Below, one piece after another: positions 1-11,866 of a stretch of 64,000 nt of DNA. Each line of letters begins with the position of its first letter. Positions within the stretch are counted from its first letter, which is position 1. The DNA is from Trichodelitschia bisporula (taxonomy: Eukaryota > Ascomycota > Dothideomycetes > Phaeotrichales > Phaeotrichaceae): contig ML996694.1 in the NCBI GenBank assembly GCA_010356995.1, forward strand, positions 453,676-517,675, in the 5' to 3' direction. Both the position numbers and the translations under genes were made by a program. The notes beneath the pieces were generated by a model. The model ran no database searches and was not told the DNA's origin. It saw only the letters and a program-made list of their open reading frames with translations.

Positions 1-2269
1 GTACGTACGTTGCCCTCAGATTATGAGATAGGCAGCAACTGAATACTCATCACCTGCCTAAATTATAACGCTGCTCAAAGACCATATCCTTAAACGACAG
101 TACACAACCTCTTTCCCTTTCTTACCTAACCTCGACCAGTCGAGCTGCTGCATGGCCTTTCTGTAAAGAGCACTAATACGAATAGTTAGGATCGCCTTAG
201 TTACCCAATCTAGCTTGACAGCATGCCACTTCCGGGTTAAGTCACTCGCCACGCCGTCCCTACAGGAATATATGCGCGAGCAGCTAATCCCCAGTTATGC
301 CTACATACCTACTTATTGCCCTGGTCCAATCTGTTAGTCGTACATACATTGCCGCTCGTCGTGCCTCGACGGAGCGCCCTCGTCCATTATACGTGATAAT
401 CTCTCGTCTCCGCTTTTTAAGACGGCCCGGGTTCACATCCAGGCTCGACGATGGCTCTCCAACCTCTCAGCCAAATTATCAATTAATTCCTGGTTACCCT
501 ATATTCTACCTCTGACGCTTTAACGGCCGCTCATGCACGTCCTGGGTCTGTTCTTCTGGAAAGCTCCAGAAGCAAAAGCCTGGCCCCCGATCTTCATAGC
601 ACTCGCCCCAATCTAACCACTATTGATGCCCTAATCAGGGATTACCACCTACGGTACATCCTCAGCTCTACATCTATATTCCCCTTCCCCATTTCGTCGT
701 GATCTGGCTCGGATGAGCGGCGAGGAGAGCGGATCCGGAGATCACTGATAAATGACCTTGCTTGCTTTGGCTTTCCCGTCCCAGGCTCACTCGGGCTACA
801 CAGCAGAGCAGCAGACCGCCTCCGCATACATCCATGCTCCTTCCCCGGCTGACGCTGCGCTGCAGGGCTAGGGTTCCTCGGCGGCCAGGTTCCGGTTTCG
901 TTTGCGTATGCGGGGGCGGGCATTGAGGCTACAAGGTTAGGCTAAATTGTCGCTTTATCGAACAGCCTTTCGTAATGCCGTTGAGCAACTGCCCAACCGT
1001 CGCTGTTCGTCCTCGAGGTGAGACTTAATTCTGTAATATGGGCGATCCTTCACCGTGACAACTTCCTTTCTGAAGCATCCGAGAGCGCTCTAACTTACTC
1101 ACCAGAGTTCAAATCTATTCCCAAGCCAAGTTACTTCAACAATTGTCGATGAGCCGCTCAGGCAGCCTGAAGGCCGGGCTCATCTCGAAAATCAGAAGAA
1201 GAACACTAGTCCAAACGGTCGTGCTCTCAGGAAATCCTGGTCCGGAGATCGATCCCAGGAGAAGGTCCCTCGTTGTTTGGCATCAAAGGTTGTTTTCACA
1301 CGAGCCAGGAATATTTTCAGCTGTCCAAGATCTACAGATGAATTCCACAATACGGTACACTCTCAAAAATCCTTCGGCATCCAGAGTACTGAGCTGAGCC
1401 GACAAGGCGCATTTTTTATTATGAAGGCGAGGCTTAGCCACAGCGCATTCAACTGCTGTTGTCTCCCAAGCCTGCCATGCCACTTAGTTAGTGTAGAATT
1501 GTAGGGTTGACAAGCCACCCCAGAATTCATCGCGGTTCGGATAACATAGTTTGTTTGTGCAGTAGAGTTGGGTGAAGCCGAAACAGAATGGAATTCAACT
1601 GGTGAGAGAATACCTCTTCAAAAACATGTAATGCAAGGTAGGAGAAACTATGTAAATAGTAGATGGTACGTGAAATGTAAGGTCGTCTCCGTCTGCTCTT
1701 CTCGACGTCTCAGGAACGCCTGAGAAAAGGTGAAAACCAATAGCAGTGCGCAACGCAGGCCAGCCCTTGTGGGGTCATCGCTCGGTAAGATGCGCCAATT
1801 CAACGGTCCGGATCGGCCCGTCACGCATCTCCGATCCCATCCAGGCTTGCAGAACGACTGCAGGATCCAAGCCTCAAGAACTTCGACCGGAGATGATATT
1901 GCATTTTGAGAGCCGCAATATTGCATTGCCTTCCAATCAAGCTCTACCACTCCTCCGGATTCTTATGACTGGCATAAGAAGAACGCGGTAGGCCATCTTC
2001 AACCATTCTAAATACAGCCCAGCGCTCATGGTCCTATGCGAGACACCGTACAAAGCACAAATGTCGTGAAGATACGACCGCCAATCAGAAGCCGACTCCA
2101 GCGCCCGATCGAGTTTTGCAAACCACAGACTCATGTTTTCCATCCCACGCTGACGCACGAACTCCTAGCTCCGAACCAGCCCAGATAGAATACTGATTCC
2201 GACTCCCCTTTCAAACGCCCACGCCGGCTACAAATGCAACGCATAATAGTGAATTGATGTGACACATCC
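1..2269. other. Left-edge intergenic region, no gene recognised
   Basis: The open frames here are short (under about 100 codons), overlap on both strands and resemble no family I know. The right end is the 3' flank of the KAT6-type acetyltransferase gene. Two copies of the heptamer TACGGTA lie at 650-656 and 1351-1357. The leftmost part could be the flank of a gene outside the window. Confidence 0.5.
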
Positions 2270-5260
2270 CTACTCTTCCATGGCATCACCCGCACCATCC
2301 ACACCTGCCGACTTTTCAGCACTTTTCCCAGTCACGTCCTCCATCGTACCATTTATCTCACTTTCCCTGTGTGAATTCCTCGTCCGCCGAGTTGCCGTCA
2401 TCGGGGTACTCTTAGCGCGGCCCCTGCTTGACGTACGAGGTGTAGTCCCATTCACATGGGCGGGAGTAACCTTGTTGATCCCACTAACTCTGCCTCCACG
2501 GCCAGTTGACGGCCTCCCGCGGCTGCCATACGGACGCCCCGGGCCCTTGCGCTTACTGGCACCAGGAATTGGAGGGAAGACCTCGAACCGTGTCGGCGGA
2601 ATGTCCTGCCCCGGGTACGGAGTGCCGGTGTGAGAACGCCCGTTGCGCTCCGTCCAGTCTGGGAGTAGTGATGGGGTCTGAAGAGGCTGCGGACTGTGGC
2701 CATTGGGTAGCTCTGGGGTTCCATAGGCCATCGCTTCGGAATCAATGGAAGGTTGAGCGGAAAAAGCGGGCTGATCAATAGAGACGCCATTCTCAACTTT
2801 TATACCGTCGCCATCTTCGACGAGGTCCTCGCGCTGAGCAACCGTGTGAAGTTGACCCCCTTCCTCGTAATGCATGGCAAGATCCCGATGCATGACAAAG
2901 GGCGTCCAGATAAGGTAATTGGGGTCGATCTTCGGGTATCCCTTGGCTTCGTGCTTTTCGATGAATCCCTTCATGTACTCGTGGTCGATGCGGAGCGCAT
3001 AGACCTTGGTGTGTGGGTCCATAACCAAGGCTCGAAGACCTTCGAGCGCAGAAACGATGTCGTCGGCCGTCATGCCAGTTTTTTTTGAAATTTCGTTAAT
3101 CGAAATCGGGTTCCGATAGTCCTTTAAAAGATAGCTGAGAACCAGACGCCAGTAGTTCCGGTAGGAAATTAGCCCCATGTCTGAAAGAGGTTTCTCCGGT
3201 GACCCCGTCTTCTGTTCGCGCTTGGTCAGAAGATATGAGAAGTCGATGAGCATGTGCCCAAATCCTCGACGCTGATAGATTGGAAGGACGAGGATGCAGG
3301 AGACGTTGTTGAGACTGCTCGGCCGCTTTTCCTTGGAAAAGTAACCGACGAAATGGCACCCCTGCTCGTCGTTCTCCGTCATGACGTAGAAGAGAAAAGG
3401 TTCAACGTCATAGTACAGCGTCTTCGATCCCAAAAACAACTTCGCCAAAAGGCAAAGATTCTGACAGTAACCCGGGTTCTTGCGGCCATCGACTTCAAAG
3501 AACGAGTACGTGCCATCATGGTAGATTTCCTGGCCGGGAGGCTGCGTGGCCTGGCATTTGAGCTTCCTTCCCGTCAGCTACTGCCTGAAGGCGTGTTTAG
3601 AACTTAACCAACCTTATGCCGCCATGCTACGTAGTCCGAGTTCATGTACTTGAGGCAAAACTCGCAAATATAGAGAATCCGGTTGCGGCTGTACTCCGCA
3701 GGGTATGGAGCCGCATGCCAGATATCAATTTCGAACCCTCCAAAGCTGACGCACTCAAGCTTGCTTCCCGTGCTGGACATCTTCCGGGGTGTCTTGGTCT
3801 TATCGAGGTTTGCAGTCTGGGCCGCAACTTTCTCCTTCCAGGACTGCTCGGCCAAGAGCCGTGTATCCTCAAAAAGCGTTCGATCTTCCCCTGTAGGTTT
3901 CCCAATGTGATTGTCAGCTTCCGCATCAGCAAGTATTCCTCCGTACGGTTTTGATTTGGATTCATCGTCTCGTTCAACCCAGAGCAACGGAGTCCCGAAT
4001 GTGGACGGAATTGCTGGGTAGTGAGGAGGCTCTTGTTCTTGCAGCGGCGGCGCCAGAATCTTCTTGCGCGGACGTGCGCGGCTGGTCTTTTGCTTCTGTT
4101 TGGGTCGAGCCGCCAATATTCTTTGCAATATTTTTGCATTTAGACTGAACCCTAGAACAAGACTACCCGTCGCTTGACGAACGATAAAGCACGGGAATTT
4201 GTTTTGCTTTGCTCCCTTACGTGTGCGTGAAGGTCGCGTCTTTGGCGATAGCTCATCGCTCGCAGCCACCGCAGCCGTGAGAACCGCTTGCGTCGGTAAT
4301 GCCATTACCGGTGATGCCGTTGACACGGGAACGTTTGCTGCTCTCTTCGGTGTTGCTGTTCCGGTTAAAGGGTTTAGTTGTGTACCTGTCTCTTCCAAAT
4401 TCGCCTGACCAGGAATTGCAAGGCCGTTATCCACGCAGTCTTTGCAGCACCATGAGCTGACGTCTTACCACCATTAGCAAATCATACAGTGTTCTTTATC
4501 GTGTCACCTACCGGTATTCTTCAGGGTTCCAGAATCCGCCGCGCAGTGGTAATGAGCTACAAACATAACGGTAAGCTTCTGCACAGCTAAACCCGAGACT
4601 TCCCGAATCTTCCTAGCTTGCAGGGAACTAACCATTGTCACCGCAAATGGCACAGTTGATGAAGGCCGTAGCTTCACCTTCTTCTTCGATTTGGTGGCAA
4701 AAGCTGTACTCGAATTAGCTATGCTAGCGGATGTTCTCCTTGAAATGCGACACTTACATGCAGAAGTTATTGTCCGTGACGGCTCCAGGAGTGGCTCCTT
4801 CCCGAGTGAGAGCTGCCTCTGCATCCTCTCCATCTGCATCTTCCACTTCTGAGTCTTCTATCTCCTCTGCCTCTGCGTCTTCTCCATCCGTATCTTCTCC
4901 AGCCGTGTCGTCGGCGCCCCACTCCTGGGTGTCGGAAGATGATGCCTCGGAGCTGGCGTCGGATATAACATCGGATTCAAGCATTTCAGCGTCCGAGTCT
5001 TGCGACAGGTCGTCTGGGGGTACTGAGATGTATGCTCGTGGAGCTTTGACTTGGTGGGGAATACCGCCCAGATCCTCGTCGTCAACTTCTTCGCCTTCTG
5101 CGTCAACGTCTGAGCCATCGGGGTCAGCATCATAGGATGTGCGATCGAAGCCATTGGTGGCCTCACTCATGGAGACGTCGCCATCGTGCTCCGCATCCAT
5201 GTCGCTATCCGGCATAGTCGTTGATTGCTGGCGTGTATCACTGCTAGGCTCGCCTGCCAT
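2270..5260 (-). CDS. MYST-family histone acetyltransferase, KAT6/Sas3/Mst2 type, with PHD finger
   Basis: Predicted nuclear lysine acetyltransferase using acetyl-CoA on histone H3, the catalytic subunit of a NuA3/Mst2-like complex (family knowledge). Five exons by eye: 5260-4758, 4703-4633, 4556-4508, 4456-3613 and 3562-2270, giving 919 residues. The N terminus is acidic and Ser/Glu/Asp-rich. A C4HC3 PHD finger is split over four exons (FCIFC, CAIC, HYHC, CCKDC). The MYST zinc finger (ICEFC, then RHK-LKC across the last intron) precedes the catalytic core, with the cysteine of SCILVLP, the acetyl-CoA loop QRRGFG and the catalytic glutamate of GSPEKPLSD. The C-terminal tail is basic and probably disordered. 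The reading frame is open upstream to 5482, but the first ATG is at 5260. The PHD finger and the core sequence favour Sas3/Mst2 over Esa1, which carries a chromodomain. It is divergent from the complex I gene to its right. Confidence 0.93.
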
Positions 5261-5983
5261 AGCGAATGTCACAATACCTGCCAACTTGGAGCTGAGGTAC
5301 TCCAGATTTGCGAAGAGGCTGCTGTGTTTCGTAGTTGATGCGCGCGGGTCTTCAAGGCTGGATGCGCGCCGCTGCAGTCGCGTTCCCCCAGCGGGCCAAG
5401 CCCAATCCGCGGCGTTGGATTCGAGAGTTGTGGCCTCGAGGGCAAACAAAGGAGGTATGCACGATTCGGTTCTTGTCGACAAGGCGAAGTGGAAAAAGAG
5501 CAGGGTTTCGGGTTATCGCCAGGTGTTGAGTTTCTAGGTGGGGGGGACGGGGTCTGGCGCGGGACGCGTCAAATGGCCATATGCGCGTCGCTCCGGCGCA
5601 TAAGGTGCCGATGGAAAGGTTGGAAGCGCGGGAATGGTGAAGGTGTTGGAAAATAGGTTGAGATGCTCGGCGTAACTATAATTTACGGGCAGTTGTCGTT
5701 CACGTAACCTCTCCTGCCTCAGTACTGCAAGACGTTCCCCTTCGCTGTGGCGTGGTGGCGGTGCCATGGTCTGACATAAGCAGCTTTGACCAGTCTGCGC
5801 CACATCCTCCCGTTTCCCTCCCCACTAGCCACTGGTCTCGGCGGACTGAAGACCGTCCGCTTCCTTAACGCTTCCGTATCAACATCACCACCGCTAACCT
5901 TCCCTCCACCCCCCCCCCCCCCCAAAACCTTACATTGAGCTCCACCCTCCCTCGTAGCGTACGGCTGACGCCTGGTTCTCACC
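5261..5983. other. Divergent promoter region between KAT6-type gene and complex I subunit gene
   Basis: About 720 bp separates two divergently transcribed starts and should hold both promoters. A run of 15 C lies at 5909-5923, about 60 bp upstream of the complex I ATG. The open frames across it are shadows. I recognise no further gene. Confidence 0.6.
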
Positions 5984-6471
5984 ATGGGTGTTCCTTTTGA
6001 GGCTCTCATCCCCTATGCGATAATGCTCGGCGTTCGTACACCTCGTCCTCCCCACCCCACACGGCCCAAGTCATAACTGACCACCTGGGCTTCAGATGTT
6101 CGGTGTAACGGGCGGTGCTCTCTCTAAGCTTCGCCACATGCAAAATGGAGGGAAGCGGGGCAGGCATTCTGTGGACCAATGGGATAGGGTATACTCTTTT
6201 ACTACAAGCTGCTCGATGGCGTAGCTAACCAAGTCGCAGCAAAGTATTACGTCTGACTTCCATATCGCATGTTTGCACTGATAAGTTGTAGTGATGGAGC
6301 GAGACAAGAGACTGACGGGCTTTCTTCGCGGGCAATCAGACCGGGCAGAGGCCCCGGATGGCTTCGAGCTGAACAATCCGTGGAAGGTATGCGCTCCGTT
6401 CGATAGATACACAGATTTCCACCTCCGTATAGGGCTAATTGAAATTTCAGGTCGAGAAGCGCTTCATGTAA
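5984..6471 (+). CDS. NADH:ubiquinone oxidoreductase MWFE subunit (NDUFA1-like), five exons with a 4-nt microexon
   Basis: Small accessory subunit of mitochondrial complex I with one N-terminal membrane helix. Exons: 5984-6031, 6096-6188, 6240-6243, 6292-6386 and 6451-6471, joining to 86 residues. It begins MGVPFEALIPYAIMLG and continues MFGVTGGALSKLRH, the transmembrane segment, then HSVDQWDRQMMERDKRLTG and FELNNPWKVEKRFM, which match the fungal MWFE pattern I know. Joining exon 2 straight to the MERDKR exon by GT-AG gives an immediate stop. Inserting the four bases CAAA (6240-6243), flanked by AG and GT, restores the frame and gives the family-typical DRQMMERD. A CTAAC branch site lies at 6225-6229, ten bases before the microexon acceptor. 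The gene is divergent from KAT6 and upstream of the Uds1 gene. Confidence 0.88.
6240..6243 (+). other. 4-nucleotide microexon of the complex I MWFE gene
   Basis: The bases CAAA lie between an acceptor (CGCAG, ending 6239) and a donor (GTATTA, from 6244). Flanking introns would be 51 bp (6189-6239) and 48 bp (6244-6291). With phase 0 on the left and two bases needed on the right, CAA plus A/TG encodes Gln-Met, restoring a conserved stretch. This is inferred from frame and family sequence, not from transcripts. Confidence 0.8.
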
Positions 6472-7595
6472 GCTTAGAATTGCCATATCAACGCTTGAAA
6501 TCTCATCCTACTGCGGGTGCTGGGTCGATGTACAGAGTGCTACCTCCTTGAGCTTGCGCATCGCCTCAGTGGAACCCATCATGAAGCATTGAGTGGCTCT
6601 TCATCTCTTTTGTCTCCAAGTACTTTGGGAAGTGAAGCTTCAGGTGGGCGTTCCATCTAAAATGACTATCGACGGGCCTATGATAGCCTCTCATATGTTG
6701 GTCGGCGCACCATGCATCGCTTGTGCCTATTTTTGATGCTCATTGTCCATGTCTTGTGCAAGATGCTCAACAGTTCTTCTGTGCAAAGTCGAGTTAATGT
6801 AGCCCATGTAGCTGTCCCAATGATTTCACTGTATGCTATAAGCATCCATGATGAGGGATTGAAATTTAGGATTGCTCTTCCTCTTTCCTACGTAATGAAT
6901 GTTTTCGTCTAGCGAACGACAAGTACTTCATGCCTGGCCAAATAGCGGCTACGGATGTACCTCGAGCCACATAGCCTTTTTTTTTCCGATGCTTAACTTA
7001 TTGCTGAAAGACTTCAGCCAATACGTCCAGCTTCTACCGTATTCTTGTAGGTTGGTGGAGTTGGAGCAGTTGGTCAAAAATCATACTGTGGTACCATAGA
7101 CCATCCCATGGCGTGGCCCAATCATCGTTGCACTCCAACCCGGCAGCGGCAACCCAATGGGGCGTGTGGGGATGCTCTTTGGGTTGTTAGCGCGTGCTCT
7201 ACCACCTCTCTCCGCCTCTCATCACATCCAACACTGTACGGTACTCCTTCTCCTTATCCAACCCCGCCCCTTCCCCCCCGTTCACTAGACTTTTGGTGAT
7301 AGTTGTCTTGTGGCACCATCGATATCACTGCATCCTTTGCTCTGTCGGCTTTTGAAGCTTCATTCCTGCACTTGTCGCTCGCTTTTTGGCCCGTGTCTCC
7401 TGGCATACATTCGTTCGCAACTTACCAACTAGTTTTACGGAACCCGCACATTCCTTACTCATCCCCGCCTTGCGATTGCATCCAGGCCTCATAGCCACCT
7501 GAAACTTCTACTTCGTCATCATTTCTTCCGTCCCTCATCCAATGCGCCCGTCCTTCTAACCGCGCGGTCGTCATCACTCCGACCCCGACCCCGTC
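6472..7595. other. Intergenic, complex I gene 3' flank and Uds1 promoter
   Basis: About 1.1 kb between two rightward genes. The last 350 bp before the Uds1 ATG is pyrimidine-rich, typical of a fungal promoter and leader. One TACGGTA lies at 7237-7243. I see no gene. Confidence 0.5.
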
Positions 7596-10317
7596 ATGGC
7601 GGCAATCGTCCCCCTCCGCTCCCCAGAGCGTCTCCGACAACGGCCACGAGCCTCGTTGCAGTTCCCGACGCCCGATATCCTCCTCGAGATCTCTTCCGAA
7701 CCTGTAATGGTCAAACCGCGTGCACGCGCTCCCAGCGCAGTACCGCCCCCCGCAGCCGCTGACCCCGTCGCCCTGCACCTACTCGTCGAGACGGCGCTGC
7801 TTGACAGCCAGTCCTTCGAAATTCTTTCGTATGAAGAGCTGGAGGAGCTGAAGCGTACGGAGGAGCTGCTGGCTGCCCGCGTGGATGCAGTACGCCGGCG
7901 GCTGGCGCTCGAGACCAAGGTGCGAGATGCGGCGAAGTCGCTTGGCAGGCTGTATAGCATGACAAAGGAGACAGGAAGCATGTCGCCGAAGATGGTACGG
8001 AGGAGTTCGGGGATGAGCCGCGAAACGATGGAAAAGGCGGATGCGGAACTGGCGGCTAGTACGAAGAAGTGCGATGAGCTGAGTCGCGAGCTGTATCATT
8101 TAGAGCAGCGGCTGAAGAATGCTCAAATGCGGCTGGTGCAACACACTGCAGGGATATTGCAGCTTTCACAGGCTCAGGCGCTCAAAGGGAGAGGATTTCT
8201 GCCGGATGGAAGGCCGGAGAGTCCCGCGAGCATGGACAAATTTGAGATTGGTGCCGCTGTGGAGAATCCGGGATATGAGAGAAAACTGGAGCGACAGAAG
8301 GATAGTCTGGATGGTTTCATTGACGAGCTGAAAGGGGGCAAGTCGCCTTCTCCCCCTAAAGACGACAGCAAACAGCTCGAGGCCATGGCTGAGATTGGCA
8401 AGAAGCTGGACCTACTCACCTCACGCGTGCGCGAAGTGTTGGCGCAAACGAATCCCGCAAAGGCCGCAGTTTACGACCCAGAAGCGGATCTTCGTGCAAC
8501 TACTGCGGATGAAACTAAGGTCTCTCGTCAACTAGACCGTTTGGTTCTCGGTCTGGATGACATTGCTGCGGAAAGGGACCAAGTCCGGGAGCAGTATGAC
8601 GGTCTCATGCGACAGCAAAATGCAGAGCTGGAGGAGAAAATGGTTCTGCTGGATGAGGAGCTGCAATCAGGCGAAGCTACGCGCGAAGAGCTTTCAAAGG
8701 TGAAGCAACAGAACGCCCAACTACAATCGGAACTTCAGACGAGCGTACAGGAGAACCTGACGCTCCAGCGGGAGTACGACAAAATCGAAGACGAAGTCAT
8801 CCAAGAACTGGAAGAACTCAATAATGAAATATTCGACGTAATCGTGTCGTACTCGCCGGACCAAAAACCAAATCTCGAGGAAGTTCCCGACCCGACAGAT
8901 GGCCACGCGGCCCAGATCACCTATTTCCGTACCCGCTTTGACGACGTCAAAACGCTCCTTTCGAACCTCACCGATATGGCAGAACGGTCGCGTAGTGCCT
9001 CGCTTTCCAACGCCGACCGCTCCTCACAATATGAAGCAGTGCTCTCAGGCCTATGGGACATCATTCTTGCTGGTGAAGACGAAGTCCGCCGTCGCAAGGG
9101 CCTAGAGCGCGAGCAACTGGCTGCTCGACGCGCAGCCGGTGCAGAGACCAACTCGGAAGACGATTTGTCGCCTGACGAAGACGATACATTGGGAACCGAA
9201 TTCTCGCTTCCAGCCTTCTCGACAAAGATTCAATGGCTCGTCAGCCAACTCACATACCTAAAGGAGAAGCAGAGCAAGCTCACCCGGCGTATCCGCCAGG
9301 AAAAGTCCAAGCAATCCGAGGCTGTCCAAGCCGCAACCGCAGCTGCAACAGCCGCAGCTGCGGCGGCGATGGAGGCCAAAACCTCCGACGCTGTCTTCGC
9401 CAAAGAAGAACAAATCAAGCGCCTGGAAGACCAGCTCGAGACCGAAATCGAAGAAGCTCGCCACGAAGCTAAAGTTGCCTACGCTGATGCCCAAGCCAAA
9501 CTCGACGAAGCCGCCACGAAGGCCCAGACCCTGGAGTCCGACCTTGCGGCCGCGACCGCAGCAAAGGAAAGGGCGCTCGCGGACCTGGAGGCCCGCGATA
9601 AGGCAGTAAAAGCCATGGAGGAGGAACTCCACGCTTTGGAGGCGGATGTTATCCGGCTTACGACTGAGCTCACGATGGCAAAGGCGGAGGTTGATTCCGC
9701 GTATGGGAGCCGGAGTCAACGGGCGGCTGATGCGGCGCAAGCGGCGAACTCGCAAGCCCAAGCAAGGCTTGATGAGCTCACGGCACGCAATGCAGAACTC
9801 ACAGCTGCGCTAGCAGCTTTACAGGCGGATCGAGATGCAGCGGGTAAGGGAGCGGCGGGGGCGAGCAAGCGGGAGCAGGAGCTGAAGACGGAATTGGAAG
9901 GAGCGCTGGGGGAGCTGGAAGGCCTGACACGAGCGAGCGTCGAGGCGGAGAAAGAGAGAGAAGGGCTGGAAGGGGTGGTCGACGGGCTGAGAGATAAGAT
10001 TGAGGAACTGGAGACTCAACTTTCTGATGAGCGGGTTAAGGCATTGGGGATGAAGAGTGGGCCTGCCGGAGCTACGACGCAGACGACGAGTACGATTTTG
10101 CTTAAGAATGAGTTTAAGAAGATGATGAGGGATACGAGGACGGAGCACTTGAAGGCTTTGAGGGTGGGTTTTGGCTCTTTGATGTTTTTGGAACTTCTTA
10201 CTGACTTTGATTTAGGCTGAGCAAGAGGAGCGCCGGAGACTGGAGGCACTGGTTAGGACTCTGCGAAGGGAACAGGGTACAGGGAAGTCGGGGTTGAGCC
10301 AGAGTATGACCGCGTGA
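7596..10317 (+). CDS. Uds1-domain (up-regulated during septation) coiled-coil protein
   Basis: Two exons, 7596-10163 and 10216-10317, separated by a 52-bp intron, give 889 residues. Residues about 58-185 match the Uds1 domain: an LLVETALLDSQSFEILS lead, then a helical block with EELEELKRTEELL and RRLALETKVRDAAKSLGRL. Nearly all the rest is predicted coiled coil, rich in Glu, Lys, Ala and Gln with heptad leucines, broken by acidic linkers such as SEDDLSPDEDD near residue 525. There is no membrane segment or catalytic motif. In fission yeast the namesake gene is induced at septation, so a cytoskeletal or septum-associated scaffold is likely but unproven. The frame reads through the intron to a stop at 10220, but splicing to AEQEERRRLEALVR continues the coiled coil and is preferred. 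Confidence 0.85.
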
Positions 10318-10687
10318 TGACATCCGGTATGAAATGGGACGAGTGCCATGCTACTAGGCTGTCATGATGAGCTTGGCAAAGAGGAACGGTTGGATATGAC
10401 GGGTTGAGAGTGGAAGGTCATGATGGGAAGGTATGGGGTGAGGGGCTTTTCTTCACCTAATCTTGCATGGTTGGCAGTGTCGTCTTGCAAAAGCTGTACA
10501 TGGCCATGGTTTGAGCTGTTTGAGTAGCTGATGCGGAGCATTGCGGGTGTATTGGTGTTTGGAGACAGGCTTGTAGCATGAATAGCGTGGGTTTTATGTT
10601 GTTTTATAGACAGTCTCTCATGGTGGCGTGCTTGCGATGCATACAAATACAGATCTACATATCTTTATGTACACCAACTTCCTAGAA
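10318..10687. other. Convergent 3' flanks of Uds1 and uS7m genes
   Basis: About 370 bp between two convergent genes, expected to hold both 3' ends and polyadenylation signals. I recognise no gene here. Confidence 0.5.
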
Positions 10688-11866
10688 CTAAAACATGGAG
10701 CGTTTTGTTCTGCTGAAGGACATATTTGCACGCGCACTTACACCTAGCTTGTGCAGTACGTTCCGCTTCTCCCATACCGAGCTCCGCCCCTCAACCACAG
10801 CAATCATCTCCTCAGCAATGCGCTTCGCGAGCATACCCTTGCCGGAGCCGTGATTGCGCCTCTTCGCCGCCGCATCGATAATCCACCTGATCGCAGCCCG
10901 CCGACGCTGACGTAGGTTAAGCGGCTTAGGAACAGGCAGCGACACACCACCACCAGCAGCGCCCCTCAACTGAACGATACGCATAAGGGGAGCGGCACTG
11001 TCAATGGCCAGAGTGAGGTAGAGCACGGGATTGAGGGGGAGGTGTGAGGGGGGTGGGTGGCCGGGGGCAAGAGGACGGTCTGCACGGAAAACCGGAGGGG
11101 GAGCAGTGCGGAGATGTGCGAGGATGAGGTTTACGTTCTGAGGGTGTTAGACACTGAGTTCGAGGTGAAGGGGTTGGATAGAGGAAGCACGGACCCGCTG
11201 GGCTGTGGCTTTCTTGCCGTGTCGCATCAGCAGCCCAACGACCTGTTGGACTACGGGATGGTAGCGGTAATGCAAGTTGGCATCCGGAGGGAGCGGGAGG
11301 GACGGCAGGCCGAATTTCACACCTGCCGCCTCCATCTCCTTTGCTGAACTGGCGCCCATGGCGGACACGGCGTCAAGCACGGCAGACTCAAGGCCAGTAT
11401 CCGACGAACCCGTAGTTTCCAGTTGCTCTCGCCGGAACGCCGAGGTCGAATATGAACGGGAACCAGTGGGCTTCGCAGCCTTCAATTCGTCCAGCATGAC
11501 CTTTGGCAGGTGCTTCTGCGCTTCTATATCGTCCTTGACGACCTATTTCCGCCACATCAGCATTCAACGGCCGAATAACAGGTTTGGTAAGACACCCACA
11601 TCCTGCACCGGCGTGCCCTGCTCAATATCCGGACCGCCGCGGCCTGTGGCTTTCGCTACGGCGGCTGCCTCCTCACTAATGCTGGGAAGGACATCTGTGC
11701 TGGAACCGTCGGCGGGCTTGGAGGCATTTGAATCGGCGAACTGGCGAAGCGGGGCGAAAGACTGGTCGACGGGGCTCGGTCGGCCAGAGTGCCAGCGGGG
11801 CAATTGGGTTCTGGGACGCAACGGCAAGGCAAAGGCGCACGATGGTGATATGCGTAGACGAGCCAT
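10688..11866 (-). CDS. Mitochondrial small-subunit ribosomal protein uS7m (Rsm7-like)
   Basis: Head protein of the mitochondrial small ribosomal subunit that contacts 16S-type rRNA. Three exons, 11866-11600, 11542-11195 and 11137-10688, encode 354 residues. The N terminus (MARLRISPSCAFALPLRPR) is Arg/Ser/Ala-rich without acidic residues, a mitochondrial presequence. A non-conserved linker follows. The uS7 fold is marked by HYRYHPVVQQVVGLLMRHGK then KATAQR-NVNLIL across the second intron, by VLYLTLAIDSAAPLMRIVQL, and by a basic C-terminal part (RQRRRAAIRWIIDAAAKRR, then GKGMLAKRIAEEMIAVVEG). It is longer than bacterial S7 (about 156 residues) because of the N-terminal extension, as usual for fungal mitochondrial forms. 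It is divergent from the nucleoporin gene. Confidence 0.92.

Noticed and set aside
5261-5482. N-terminal extension of the KAT6-type protein upstream of 5260
   Set aside because: The frame is open to 5482 but has no ATG before 5260 and no family resemblance.
6291-6551. Stand-alone 86-codon gene at this position
   Set aside because: It contains exon 4 of the complex I subunit and then reads into the next intron. The spliced model explains it better.
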